This document shows positions 51,456-59,388 of a stretch of DNA of 64,000 nt, piece after piece. The DNA is from Nonomuraea thailandensis. Lineage in GTDB: Bacteria > Actinomycetota > Actinomycetes > Streptosporangiales > Streptosporangiaceae. A model generated the notes under the pieces. That model saw only the letters and a program-made list of their open reading frames with translations, had not been told where the DNA came from and made no database searches. Numbering within the stretch: the stretch's first letter is position 1; every line of letters begins with the position of its first letter. The position numbers and the translations under genes were made by a program. The stretch lies in NCBI RefSeq assembly GCF_024172165.1, contig NZ_JAMZEB010000002.1, positions 9,894,501 through 9,958,500 of the forward strand, given 5' to 3'.

Positions 51456-51472
51456 GCACCGATGACTTCCGG
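51456..51472 (+). promoter_or_regulatory. Shared upstream motif, copy 2
   Basis: GCACCGATGACTTCCGG, identical to the motif at 47903-47919, 112 bases before the DHFR-like gene start. Confidence 0.4.
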
Positions 51473-51584
51473 ACGGCAGCGTCGTCTAACGCATCAGAGC
51501 CAGGCCACAGACGCCGCGTCACGTGAGCGCCGCGGCCAGGAACACGCACGGTCCCAGACGACCCGAGTCCACGGAGCTCTGTTC

Positions 51585-52148
51585 ATGCGGAAGCTGATAG
51601 CGACAGTGTTCAACTACTCCCTCGACGGCCTCCTCGCCGACGAGGACACCGAGTTCTGGAAGTTCTGCTTCGACCTGCCCGAGAACCGTGAGCCCGCGGA
51701 CCCGGCACACCTCGACTTCCTCCGGAGCGCGTACGCGCACCTCATGGGCCGCACCGCCTACGAAAGCATCTCCCGGGCCATGACCACCTCCACCGACCAC
51801 CCGTTCGCCGACCTCCTGAACACCGGGCGCAAGGTCGTCTTCTCCCGGACCCTGAGGACGGCCGACTGGGCCAACACCACCATCGCCTCCGCTGACACGA
51901 CAGAAGAGGTCGACAAGCTCAGGCTGGGCGGCGACGGCCACATCGTGGTCTGGGGCGGCGTCCGCCTCTGGCGCTCGCTCATGCGACTCGACCTGATCGA
52001 CGAGCTCCGGGTGAGCGTGTTCCCCTACGTGGCGGGCGAGGGCACCCGGCTGTTCGACGGCGTCCCCGCGTCATACCAGCTCGACCTGCTCTCCAGCACC
52101 GCCTCCGGCAACGGGATCGTCTACCTGCGGTACGGGCGCCACCGCTGA
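51585..52148 (+). CDS. Dihydrofolate-reductase-family protein (RibD C-terminal type)
   Basis: 187 residues of the DHFR/RibD C-terminal fold. Seen: KLIATVFNYSLDGLLA, YAHLMGRTAYESISRAM, GRKVVFSRTL, GDGHIVVWGGVRLWRSLMRLDLIDELRVSVFPYVAGEGTRLFDG. The family uses NADPH on unknown pterin- or flavin-like substrates and is not the essential folate enzyme. ATG 51585 has a GGAG site; longer readings are unsupported. It is the last chromosomal gene before the integrated elements. Confidence 0.88.
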   Translation: MRKLIATVFNYSLDGLLADEDTEFWKFCFDLPENREPADPAHLDFLRSAYAHLMGRTAYESISRAMTTSTDHPFADLLNTGRKVVFSRTLRTADWANTTIASADTTEEVDKLRLGGDGHIVVWGGVRLWRSLMRLDLIDELRVSVFPYVAGEGTRLFDGVPASYQLDLLSSTASGNGIVYLRYGRHR

Positions 52149-52180
52149 CGGCCCGCACTGCCTCCAGAAGATCAGAAAGA

Positions 52181-52205
52181 CCCTCTCCCGAAGATCGGGA
52201 GAGGG
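52181..52205 (-). terminator. Terminator next to left tRNA fragment
   Basis: CCCTCTCCCG (52181-52190) and CGGGAGAGGG (52196-52205), a perfect 10-bp stem with 5-base loop. It lies just downstream (minus strand) of the tRNA-Ser 3' end, and a related hairpin lies at the same place beside the right copy. Confidence 0.75.
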
Positions 52206-52215
52206 CCTCTCATGC

Positions 52216-52272
52216 GCGGAGGATCGGGGATTTGAACCCCGGATGGGCGGTAAACCCAAACCGCATTAGCAG
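52216..52272 (-). repeat. Left attachment site: 3' half of tRNA-Ser(GCT)
   Basis: 57 bases identical to 61461-61517. On the minus strand it reads the anticodon loop CTGCTAA, the 3' anticodon stem, a long variable arm, the T arm (GGTTCAAATCC) and acceptor ATCCTCCG. The 5' half (GGAGGAT...) is absent, so this is a fragment, not a working tRNA. Confidence 0.85.
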
Positions 52273-52356
52273 CTCTGATCTCAGCCGTCCCGATCAGTTC
52301 AACCTGGACCAATGAGTGTGGCCATTCAGTCTGGAACGACGTGGAACGGCGCCAGA

Positions 52357-52377
52357 TTGCAACTAGCACTGCAACTA
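52357..52377. repeat. Left arm-type integrase site
   Basis: 21 bases starting TTGCAACTAG and ending ACTGCAACTA, matched by 19 of 21 bases at 61380-61400 near the other end, in the same orientation. Confidence 0.55.
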
Positions 52378-52560
52378 GACGGTACCTTCGGCCTTCTGTT
52401 TACAAGGTCCCCAAAGGATCTTCATGAGCGTTCGCAGGCGTCCGCCACCTGGTCCGGCGGCAGCCTCACCGTTCATTCCCGTACGCCGAAGTTCAAGATC
52501 GTCCGTTTGGGTGGCTCCCAAGATGGCTCCCAGCACTGTGCTGGATCGCGGGCCCCCGAC

Positions 52561-53112
52561 TCACCAGGTGGCTTGCAGATGATCAGTCGAACCGGTTAGA
52601 GCTGGTCTGGCATAGTGGGCGCGAGATAGGTGTACGCCGGTCGCGCGGGAGGCGAGAGCCAGAGCGCTGGCGATGGGGTTCTCGCCGTATCCGTCGCCGT
52701 ACAGGCCCAGCTCACGGACATCCGCAAGGAGCCGATCGGGATCGTCGCCCTCCCGGTAGCGGTAGCCGTACAAGCCAAACGTAGTGATCAGCCGCTCGTT
52801 CAACCAGAAGGTGAAGTCCGAGTCCTCGACAGTGGCGAACACCGTGGCCACGGCCGTACCCAATGACAACGGCTCGGCCACGTTGGTGACGTACTTGGTT
52901 GCCCATCCGGTGTCGGCCAGGACGGTTCCGCCCTGAGCGGCGTATGCGGCGACACTGAACTTGCCGAGAGTGCCCGAGGTGACCTTGATCCGCCGCAGAG
53001 CGTCCGCGGGGGATAGATCACGGACGAAGTTGATGCACAACTGGGTGGTACCGACACCATCGGTCCACCGGTCGCTCAACCAGGCGTAGTCTGCCGCTGT
53101 CGCCCCACCCAT
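52561..53112 (-). CDS. DUF6461 family protein
   Basis: 183 residues. ADYAWLSDRWTDGVGTTQLCINFVRDLSPADALRRIKV at the N-terminus is the DUF6461 pattern; the middle has beta-strand repeats and the C-terminus a helix. The family is common in actinomycetes, often near mobile elements, and its role is unknown. ATG 53112 has AGGAG 5 bases upstream; GTG 53118 is the longer alternative. GC content is nearer to chromosomal DNA than the CBASS segment. Confidence 0.78.
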   Translation of the reverse strand: MGGATAADYAWLSDRWTDGVGTTQLCINFVRDLSPADALRRIKVTSGTLGKFSVAAYAAQGGTVLADTGWATKYVTNVAEPLSLGTAVATVFATVEDSDFTFWLNERLITTFGLYGYRYREGDDPDRLLADVRELGLYGDGYGENPIASALALASRATGVHLSRAHYARPALTGSTDHLQATW

Positions 53113-53118
53113 GCGCAC

Positions 53119-53491
53119 TCCTATGCCGTCCGGATCGCCGTAAGCCTAGGCAATCACTCGCGACGCGCATAAGCCACCTGCCTGATCATCCCGTCTGCTG
53201 TCGACCCGCCCGAAGGGGAAGCGGGCCTGGGCCGCGGGGTCAAGGTGGAGCGCCCCACCGGACGAACGACCTTGACCCCGCGGCCCAGGTCTGCTCGGCT
53301 TGTCCCGGGTCGATGGCGGACGGGTTGATCAGGCTTCCACCTCAACCACCTACGAGCGTGGTGTCACGCGTGGCGATCATCCCGGGGCTGGAGCGCCCCC
53401 GCCGGAGGCATGGGTTTCCTCGGCGCTGGGAGCTTAGATGACACGGCCTCGTATGCGATCATCGTGGTTATGTCATTGATCAGAAAGGGCC
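53119..53491. other. Gene-free interval containing a long inverted repeat
   Basis: 373 bases without a supportable gene, dominated by the inverted repeat at 53181-53333. The promoter of the 143-residue protein gene must lie in its right part; an AAAGGG ribosome site is at 53482. Confidence 0.6.
53181..53333. repeat. 153-bp inverted repeat (long hairpin)
   Basis: Inner arms 53226-53246 and 53269-53289 are perfectly complementary (21 bp) around a 22-base loop. Outer arms 53181-53208 and 53306-53333 are complementary at 24 of 28 positions. The segments between are unrelated, giving an internal bulge. It lies between two convergent-free genes and is much longer than needed for a terminator. Confidence 0.8.
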
Positions 53492-53923
53492 ATGCCGCGT
53501 AGGCGCCCTTCGGAGGTCCGTACACGGGGATCGGTGTGTGGGACCCACAGAGCTGTGATCCATCACGTTCCCGGGCTCGGCCGTCGTCCCATGACCGCGG
53601 TGATCACCCTCGAACACACCCGCATGTGGCCGGGCGCGGTGGCGGCAGCCCTGGTGGCTTGGCAGGAGGCGGCCCTGATGGGGACCGCTGACCGCGTCTT
53701 CTTCAAGTGCGAGTGCCATGAGTGCACCGGTGATGCGCCCCGCCGACGACTTCAACAGGCTCTCATCGGCTTACCACCATGGGCCAGGCCACATCTGTAT
53801 GCCTTGGTCCTGCCCATCGACCTGTATTACCTCCGCCGAACCTCACCAACGCCGCCTACATCGCCCGACTCAGATTGGGCGTGGTGGCAACGACGTCGTT
53901 GGCGTGAGAATCAGAGCGTGTAG
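53492..53923 (+). CDS. Hypothetical protein with CxCxxC motif
   Basis: 143 residues. The first 35 are basic and poorly structured; from about residue 40 the chain reads MWPGAVAAALVAWQEAALMGTADRVFFKCECHECTGDAPRRRLQQAL, with a Cys-x-Cys-x-x-Cys motif that could bind a metal, then RPHLYALVLPIDLYYLRRTSP and an acidic/Trp-rich end. It resembles small hypothetical proteins frequent in actinomycete genomes. ATG 53492 has AAAGGG upstream; ATG 53591 is a shorter alternative. Confidence 0.6.
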   Translation: MPRRRPSEVRTRGSVCGTHRAVIHHVPGLGRRPMTAVITLEHTRMWPGAVAAALVAWQEAALMGTADRVFFKCECHECTGDAPRRRLQQALIGLPPWARPHLYALVLPIDLYYLRRTSPTPPTSPDSDWAWWQRRRWRENQSV

Positions 53924-54020
53924 AGGCGGGGCGCGGCCGGCGTGCTCAGGCGGCGTGGCAACGGCGGTCGGTGCGTTCGGTCGGTACGGCGCGGCGGGCG
54001 TGCGGTGGACGGCCCGGTGT

Positions 54021-54074
54021 CCCGCCCGCCGTCCGGGACCGGCCTCCAGGCCGCACGCCCGGACGGCGGGCGGG
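54021..54074. repeat. GC-rich perfect hairpin
   Basis: Arms 54021-54037 and 54058-54074 (CCCGCCCGCCGTCCGGG) are exact inverse complements, with a second small palindrome GGCCTCCAGGCC in the loop. The surrounding 53930-54115 is over 80% G+C and holds a further palindrome near 54095. No gene. Confidence 0.75.
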
Positions 54075-54142
54075 CGGAGGGCCGGGGGTACGGCGGCGCG
54101 CCGCGCCGCCGCTTGATACCTATAAGAGCTATTCGGCAATGA

Positions 54143-54158
54143 TCTGGTCGAAGACTCA
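54143..54158 (+). repeat. Target-site duplication, left copy
   Basis: TCTGGTCGAAGACTCA, directly before the IS left end; identical copy directly after the right end at 56190-56205. Confidence 0.85.
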
Positions 54159-56189
54159 TGTCCTGTCTCGCTTGATGGTTGACACTCTGGCCTCGCTTGA
54201 TGCTTGACACCTTGATCGTTATCTGTGCCTGCTCGTGGCGTTATCGGCGCTTCGGGGGAGGCTCGGGTGGCATTGGTGGAGTTGAGTGTCGTGGAGCAGC
54301 GCTATCACGCGGTGATCGAGGTGTTGTCGGGCGCGAAGGTCACCGATGTGGCCGGACGGTATGGGGTGTCGCGGCAGTCGGTGCATGCCTGGGTGCGGCG
54401 GTATCAGGACGGTGGCCTGGCGGGGCTGGCCGATCGGTCGCATGCACCGAAGGCGCATCCGATGCAGACGTCGGCTGCGATCGAGGCGCTGATCTGTGAG
54501 CTGCGGCGGGCCCATCCGCGGTGGGGGCCGCGTACCCTGTTGTGGGAGCTGGGCCGGCGCGGGGTGGAGCCGTTGCCGTCGCGGGCGAGCATCTACCGGG
54601 TGTTGGTGCGTAACGGGCTGGTCGAGCCGGTCACCCGCCGGCGCAGGCGCGAGGATTACCGCCGCTGGGAGCGTCCGGGGCCGATGCAGTTGTGGCAGAT
54701 GGACATCATGGGCGGGCTGCTGCTGGCCGACGGCAGCGAGGCCCAGCTGATCACTGGCGTGGACGATCATTCCCGGTTCTGCGTGATCGCCTCGGTGGTG
54801 ACCCGGCCGACCGGGCGGCTGGTGTGCGCGGCGTTCGCCGCGGCGATGCGCGCCTATGGGGTGCCGCTGGAGGTGCTGACCGACAACGGCAAGCAGTTCA
54901 CCGGCCGGTTCGGCGGGCCGAAGGCAGGCGAGGTGCTGTTCGAGCGTGTCTGCCGGGAGAACGGCATCAAACTGCGTCACACCGCACCACGCACCCCGAC
55001 CACCACTGGCAAGATCGAGCGCTTCCATCAGAGCGTGCGCCGCGAGCTGCTGACCGAGGCGCTGCCGTTCGCCTCGATCGAGACCGCCCAGGCCGAACTG
55101 GACGCCTTCGCCGAGCATTACAACACCGCCCGCCCTCACCAGGCGCTGGACATGGCCTTCCCCGCCGACCGGTTCTTCATCGAGCGCAGCGACGGACAAC
55201 GCCGGGCCGAGCGGGAACTGCCACTGCACCTGCCCGCCGGCCTGACCACGGTGCCCGCCCCCGCTGCCGGCGTTGCTCCCGCGGCCCCTCCCGCGACCGC
55301 ACCGCCGGATCTCCCGGCCCCGGCCATCCATCACTTCGATCAACCCGAACGGCCCGAGCCCGTCCTGATGAGCACGGTCGATCCGCTATCGCGCCAGGCG
55401 ATCGAGGTCGATCGGGTCGTTCCTGCCTCAGGCAACCTGTCGATCGGTGGCCAGCAGCTCTGGCTCGGCCCCGATCGGGCGGGCATGCCGATCACCGTGT
55501 GGATCAGCACTCAGCGGCTGCACGTGTTCACCGGCAGCGGTGGCCGGCTCAAGAGCGTGGCCTCCCGGCTGACCGTCAAGGACCTGGCCGCGCTGCTCGC
55601 TTCGGGACAAGCCCGCCCAGCACCGGACGAGCCCGTCGCCGAGCCCGCGATTGCGGCGAGCGCCGTCGAGGTGGATCGGCAGGTCAGCTCGATCGGCACC
55701 ATCAGCCTGGCCGGGCGGGCCCTGTGCATCGGCGCCCACCTGGCCGGCCGCCGCGTCATCGTGCGCTTGGACGGCATCACGGCCCGCGTCATGGACGAGG
55801 AACGCCTGCTGCTGCGCGCCGTACCCTGCCCACTCCCGCTCGCCGAGTGTGTCACCCTGCGCAACGCCCGCCCCGCCGGACCACCACCCGGCGCTCCGAC
55901 CGAGCCCGTCACCGTCCAGCGGGTGGTCTGCAGCCGCGGGCACTTCCAGGTGGTCGGGCAGAAGGTCCAGGTCGGCCGGGTTCACGCCCGCAAGATCCTG
56001 GACGTGACCGTGGACGACACCCACATCACCGTGCGCGACAACGGCGAACCCATCCGCGTCGTGCCCCGAACCACCACCCAGGAGATCACCCGGATCAAGT
56101 CCCAAGCGCATACTAAGAAGCGAAAGATCGGCTAGGAGTGTCAAGCATCATCCGATGCCAAAGCGTCAAGCATCAAGTGAGACCAGACA
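54159..56189 (+). mobile_element. IS481-family insertion sequence
   Basis: 2,031 bp flanked by a perfect 16-bp direct repeat. The ends, TGTCCTGTCTCGCTTGATGG and (complement) TGTCTGGTCTCACTTGATGC, match at 23 of 28 bases. Each end carries two tandem copies of a CTTGATGSTTGAC-type motif about 25 bp apart, the likely transposase binding sites. One long transposase gene fills the interior. The intact duplication and frame indicate recent, probably active insertion into the defence element. Confidence 0.85.
54267..56135 (+). CDS. IS481-family DDE transposase with three C-terminal repeats
   Basis: 622 residues. HTH domain (VTDVAGRYGVSRQSVHAWVRRY) then a second HTH, and an rve-type catalytic core with Asp146 (LWQMDIMGG), Asp206 (VLTDNGKQF) and Glu251 (TGKIERFHQS). 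A 290-residue C-terminal extension holds three copies of a beta-rich motif (about residues 385-455, 465-535 and 545-605), each with V-x-R-V-x-S-x-G-x-x-x-G-G-Q/R-x-W/L-x-G. The start is GTG 54267, with GGGGGAGG 6 bases upstream. The frame is intact. Confidence 0.88.
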   Translation: MALVELSVVEQRYHAVIEVLSGAKVTDVAGRYGVSRQSVHAWVRRYQDGGLAGLADRSHAPKAHPMQTSAAIEALICELRRAHPRWGPRTLLWELGRRGVEPLPSRASIYRVLVRNGLVEPVTRRRRREDYRRWERPGPMQLWQMDIMGGLLLADGSEAQLITGVDDHSRFCVIASVVTRPTGRLVCAAFAAAMRAYGVPLEVLTDNGKQFTGRFGGPKAGEVLFERVCRENGIKLRHTAPRTPTTTGKIERFHQSVRRELLTEALPFASIETAQAELDAFAEHYNTARPHQALDMAFPADRFFIERSDGQRRAERELPLHLPAGLTTVPAPAAGVAPAAPPATAPPDLPAPAIHHFDQPERPEPVLMSTVDPLSRQAIEVDRVVPASGNLSIGGQQLWLGPDRAGMPITVWISTQRLHVFTGSGGRLKSVASRLTVKDLAALLASGQARPAPDEPVAEPAIAASAVEVDRQVSSIGTISLAGRALCIGAHLAGRRVIVRLDGITARVMDEERLLLRAVPCPLPLAECVTLRNARPAGPPPGAPTEPVTVQRVVCSRGHFQVVGQKVQVGRVHARKILDVTVDDTHITVRDNGEPIRVVPRTTTQEITRIKSQAHTKKRKIG

Positions 56190-56205
56190 TCTGGTCGAAG
56201 ACTCA
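56190..56205 (+). repeat. Target-site duplication, right copy
   Basis: Identical to 54143-54158. Removing the IS and one copy rejoins sequence around 54142/56206. Confidence 0.85.
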
Positions 56206-56239
56206 TGACAGTCACGCGGTCACAGCCCATAGTTGTTGC

Positions 56240-56908
56240 ATGGACGACAACAAGACCCCCACGGGGCCGGAAAATGATCAAAGCAAACTCAGCCGCATTT
56301 TGGTAGTAGCCGTAAGAGTCATTAACAAGTTTCTCTCGCTGGCTATTATGGCGCTCGTGGGCAGTATAATCGTGATGACGCTCGCCATTTATGCAGCTGG
56401 CCTGGACCCCGAAAACATGCCCGAGAATCTATCTGATTATCCCGAGAATCTAAGATATGTCGGATACGTTGGCGTTGCGGGAATGCTTGCGCTGCTCTTC
56501 GGCGCCCTCATTAATTCCCTTATAATCATCGCAAGCTTGCCCCTGAACCGCAGGGAGGCGAGACGGCAAGCTACAGTCGACCCACAAAAACAGATGGAAG
56601 CGCGAATAGCACGACTAAAATCCGCGCTCGAAGACTCGGCCAACTTGATCGAAGAACTTAGGCACGAACTCGTTATCCAGGATGATGTCCTCCGCAAGAT
56701 ACAAGCCGACGCAGATCAAGCTAAAAAGATTGCCGAATTAGATCAGCAGCAGGCGGGAGCGGTCCGCGATCTTGTCGCACACGTCACGGAGCAGGTGCAA
56801 TCACGATATGCACGACGGAGCAAACGAGAACAAATGACTTACTTCTTCATCGGCCTCGGGATTTCGATCCCATTAGGCTTGTTAGTGAACTTCTTATCGC
56901 GGAGTTAA
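56240..56908 (+). CDS. Membrane protein with coiled coil, next to CBASS
   Basis: 222 residues. Two hydrophobic helices near the N-terminus (FLSLAIMALVGSIIVMTLAIYA; VGVAGMLALLFGALINSLIIIA), a long coiled coil (about residues 115-190: MEARIARLKSALEDSANLIEELRHELVIQDDVLRKIQ), and a C-terminal membrane helix (YFFIGLGISIPLGLLVNFL). About 50% G+C, well below the neighbouring chromosome, like the CBASS genes it faces. The start ATG 56240 has no Shine-Dalgarno site. No family recognised; an accessory role with the neighbouring defence genes is only suggested by composition. Confidence 0.65.
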   Translation: MDDNKTPTGPENDQSKLSRILVVAVRVINKFLSLAIMALVGSIIVMTLAIYAAGLDPENMPENLSDYPENLRYVGYVGVAGMLALLFGALINSLIIIASLPLNRREARRQATVDPQKQMEARIARLKSALEDSANLIEELRHELVIQDDVLRKIQADADQAKKIAELDQQQAGAVRDLVAHVTEQVQSRYARRSKREQMTYFFIGLGISIPLGLLVNFLSRS

Positions 56909-56997
56909 CCTGTACAGTCGACCAGGATGAGCTCATGGCATCGCGGATCCGAGAAATCATGCTCTTCCGATCGATTCGAGAATCACTAGACGAAAAG

Positions 56998-58737
56998 CTA
57001 ATCCAGCCAGTACGAATCATTCATTGCCCCATCAGGGGCCAAGATGGGCTCGATGATTCGAATTTGGCTAGGGTTCCGATGCTCTACACCTTGCCGTGCA
57101 GCGTTCAGGTGTTCGCACTGCTCTGCCGTCAAGTAGAAGCGCAATGACTTGACCAGATCCCATGCTTTGACAATTTCTCTTATATTCATACTGTCAGATG
57201 CTGCCAGGTCCAAGTAGCGCCTTACAGCCGACTCGACATCACAGCGCCGCACTCGTGGCTCCAGACGTGGCAGAATATCGATTGTCCCATCTGAGCTATA
57301 TACGATCACAATCGCCGGAGGAGGATTACTATCCAAATACCTTATTGCGTTATTGTATCGACTGCCCCTAGATGGATCACCTTTTCCGGCAGCATGCCCA
57401 TCAAGTATGACGCCCATGGCATGGCAGTGACCGTGCACATCGACTAGCGTAGCTCCATCCATCGCAGTCAACTGAATCAGCAGGTCTCTCTCGATGACTC
57501 TTGGCTTAACCACCCAGGCCTGAGGCGATAAGCGGTGCGCCTCCATATCCGCAGAGCTTGAAATCACCAACATTGTCCCATGCTCGTTCTCTTGGGCCGC
57601 ATACGCGAGTGAAAGCAGGACGGGAACGTTAGCTCCCGGAAGTAGGCGAGCAATTAAATCTTCCAGATAAGCCGGATCAAGAGGCGGCGCCGGAAGTCTG
57701 GGAACGCCATCGCGCACTTGCAGTAATATTGTAGCTGAATGATGCAACTCCCAGGCCCCTCTATCTGAAATCGTTACAGCGAAAGCTGTTTCACTAGATT
57801 CGTCGTACTCCAGGCCGACAGATCCGAGCCCGTAGACCTTACCGTCATCTGCCAACAAGAAACCTGATGGACCACTAGCTTCAAGTATCTTTCGTACTGC
57901 TCGCACATCTGAGAGCTTCACTGGCACTTCGAACTCAAGGACAATATGCAAGCCCCTCATGCTTCGTTCGGCAATAATTATCTTTCCTTGACCACTTCTA
58001 CCTTCATACGGCATCGAGGAAATATTATTTAACAGCAAATCGAGATCGTTTCCGAAGATAGTTCCAGCACAATATACGAGACTTCGCAGAAAGTAGTCTG
58101 TTGCGCTTCGCAATATCTCCGAGGTGCTCGCATGCAACACAAGCAAGCTGCTACCTGGCTCAGGCAGCGTTAGGCTCCGTGTACTACGGCTTAATATATC
58201 TGTAATCAGGGCATGTACTAGTGACGGGGGGATAGATATCCGATCGCGCTCAGTGGTTTTTATACGTGGAACCTTCGTAAGGGCTGATTTTTCTAGTCCG
58301 ATTACTACGTGAACCTCGTAGTCTTCCACTCTGGCTGGCATGCCGGCGAAGAACTCCCATTGCCTTCCTTGGGGGGTTTCCGAAAGGCATTGTTCCAAGA
58401 TCGAGCTGCGGATACGGCGTCGCAATCGGATCGGATGAAGGTGACGGCTACGTTGATCGCTGTATAGCATGTCGCGATCGGGGTGCTGCTCGTAGGTCTC
58501 CTCTGTCTGCGATACAACGTGTGCAAGCTCCCTGGGCGTATAGGGTCCATCCTCAGGATCTATACAAATAGGAAACTGATGATCTCCTTCGGCCTCGAAA
58601 CCAACTAGTAGGACATGAGATTCTCCCATGAACCCTACTGCTTCGAGTGCCGACTTTACGCTGGTCTCTACAGAAATTCGAAATATATGCTGGCAAGGCC
58701 ACATGAATTGTTCAATAAGGTATCGTGATTGATTCAA
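56998..58737 (-). CDS. DisA_N (diadenylate-cyclase-like) domain protein in CBASS operon
   Basis: 579 residues, low G+C. The first 370 residues are an unrecognised alpha/beta region. Residues 375-490 match the DisA_N/DAC fold: LLSLAYAAQENEHGTMLVISSS, then Asp427-Gly428-Ala429 in LTAMDGATLVDVHGHCHA and GSRYNNAIRY (residues 458-467). Active DAC enzymes have DGA and a GTRHR loop; here DGA and the first Arg are kept but His-Arg is Tyr-Asn, so it could be a nucleotide-binding sensor, a weak cyclase or an altered-specificity enzyme. The start is TTG 58737, with AGGAG 5 bases upstream. It lies 27 bases after the Cap15-like gene, third in the operon. Confidence 0.75.
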   Translation of the reverse strand: MNQSRYLIEQFMWPCQHIFRISVETSVKSALEAVGFMGESHVLLVGFEAEGDHQFPICIDPEDGPYTPRELAHVVSQTEETYEQHPDRDMLYSDQRSRHLHPIRLRRRIRSSILEQCLSETPQGRQWEFFAGMPARVEDYEVHVVIGLEKSALTKVPRIKTTERDRISIPPSLVHALITDILSRSTRSLTLPEPGSSLLVLHASTSEILRSATDYFLRSLVYCAGTIFGNDLDLLLNNISSMPYEGRSGQGKIIIAERSMRGLHIVLEFEVPVKLSDVRAVRKILEASGPSGFLLADDGKVYGLGSVGLEYDESSETAFAVTISDRGAWELHHSATILLQVRDGVPRLPAPPLDPAYLEDLIARLLPGANVPVLLSLAYAAQENEHGTMLVISSSADMEAHRLSPQAWVVKPRVIERDLLIQLTAMDGATLVDVHGHCHAMGVILDGHAAGKGDPSRGSRYNNAIRYLDSNPPPAIVIVYSSDGTIDILPRLEPRVRRCDVESAVRRYLDLAASDSMNIREIVKAWDLVKSLRFYLTAEQCEHLNAARQGVEHRNPSQIRIIEPILAPDGAMNDSYWLD

Positions 58738-58764
58738 AGAGGCTCCTGGTGAACGAGCAGCTAC

Positions 58765-59355
58765 CTATGGTAGTCGCTTAAAAACTAGCTGTCCGGTGTT
58801 TTTGCGATGCCTATCAGTCTCATAGTCGCCTTCCAAGGTTTGGCCGTCCGAGGATATGCGTATGTGGACACGACCTTCGTGCGGCGTCATGCTGATTGGG
58901 GTAAGAGTCCGAGGGCGGTTAGAGTACATATATCTCAGACCTTGATCAGGCCCTTCTCCCGCGCAAAGGGTAGCCATATACGAATAGGACGAAGACGTCT
59001 CGGTTCTAAGCTCAACGAGTATACGTGTAGCCGTTTGTCGAATGACGATCTGACTTGTAATGGTTGCGCCAGACCTATAATCGCTGGCAATGTCACCTTG
59101 CCATTCTCCTGATATATCTATGATGCCGGATAAAGTTTGGTTGCCGATCTGCTGCCGCCAGCCCCATTTGTCATATACCTTCCAGACAATACCAAAACAA
59201 CCGAAGAACGCTGGAGCGTCGAGCCACCACGGCGGGGAAAACCCAGATAACTTATAAATCCATCCCAGCCCGTATGCGATAAGCGCACCCAATACTGCAC
59301 ATATGATAATTATGAATCGCTGCCGCCTGTCTGCATCATGAGAGTATGGATGCAT
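58765..59355 (-). CDS. cap15: Cap15-type CBASS effector (2TM plus beta-barrel)
   Basis: 196 residues. Two transmembrane helices (about residues 13-36 and 44-62), then a beta-strand-rich domain beginning DISGEWQGDI and continuing TITSQIVIRQTATRILVELRTETSSSYSY and GLRYMYSNRP. This is the Cap15 pattern (SMODS-associated 2TM, beta-barrel). The barrel binds the CD-NTase's cyclic dinucleotide and the helices then oligomerise and disrupt the inner membrane to abort infection. The ATG has GGTGGAG 4 bases upstream. Placed 33 bases after the CD-NTase gene; low G+C. No signal peptide. Confidence 0.82.
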   Translation of the reverse strand: MHPYSHDADRRQRFIIIICAVLGALIAYGLGWIYKLSGFSPPWWLDAPAFFGCFGIVWKVYDKWGWRQQIGNQTLSGIIDISGEWQGDIASDYRSGATITSQIVIRQTATRILVELRTETSSSYSYMATLCAGEGPDQGLRYMYSNRPRTLTPISMTPHEGRVHIRISSDGQTLEGDYETDRHRKNTGQLVFKRLP

Positions 59356-59388
59356 GTATCTCCACCAGTTCTGTGTCGCTGCTGCCCC

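Larger units (their letters stand above)
52149..52560. other. Left junction region of the integrative element
   Basis: 412 bases holding, in order, a hairpin terminator, the left tRNA-Ser 3' fragment, and an arm-type repeat. A plus-strand frame (52312-52599) crosses the arm-type repeat and has no ribosome site or recognisable protein; it is not called. See the separate entries for each element. Confidence 0.7.

Noticed and set aside
52216..52272. Intact tRNA-Ser gene
   Set aside because: Only the 3' half from the anticodon loop is present; upstream sequence cannot form the acceptor and D arms. Same for 61461-61517.
52312..52599. 95-codon plus-strand frame at the left element end
   Set aside because: It crosses the arm-type repeat and overlaps the DUF6461 gene, has no ribosome site and no recognisable protein content.
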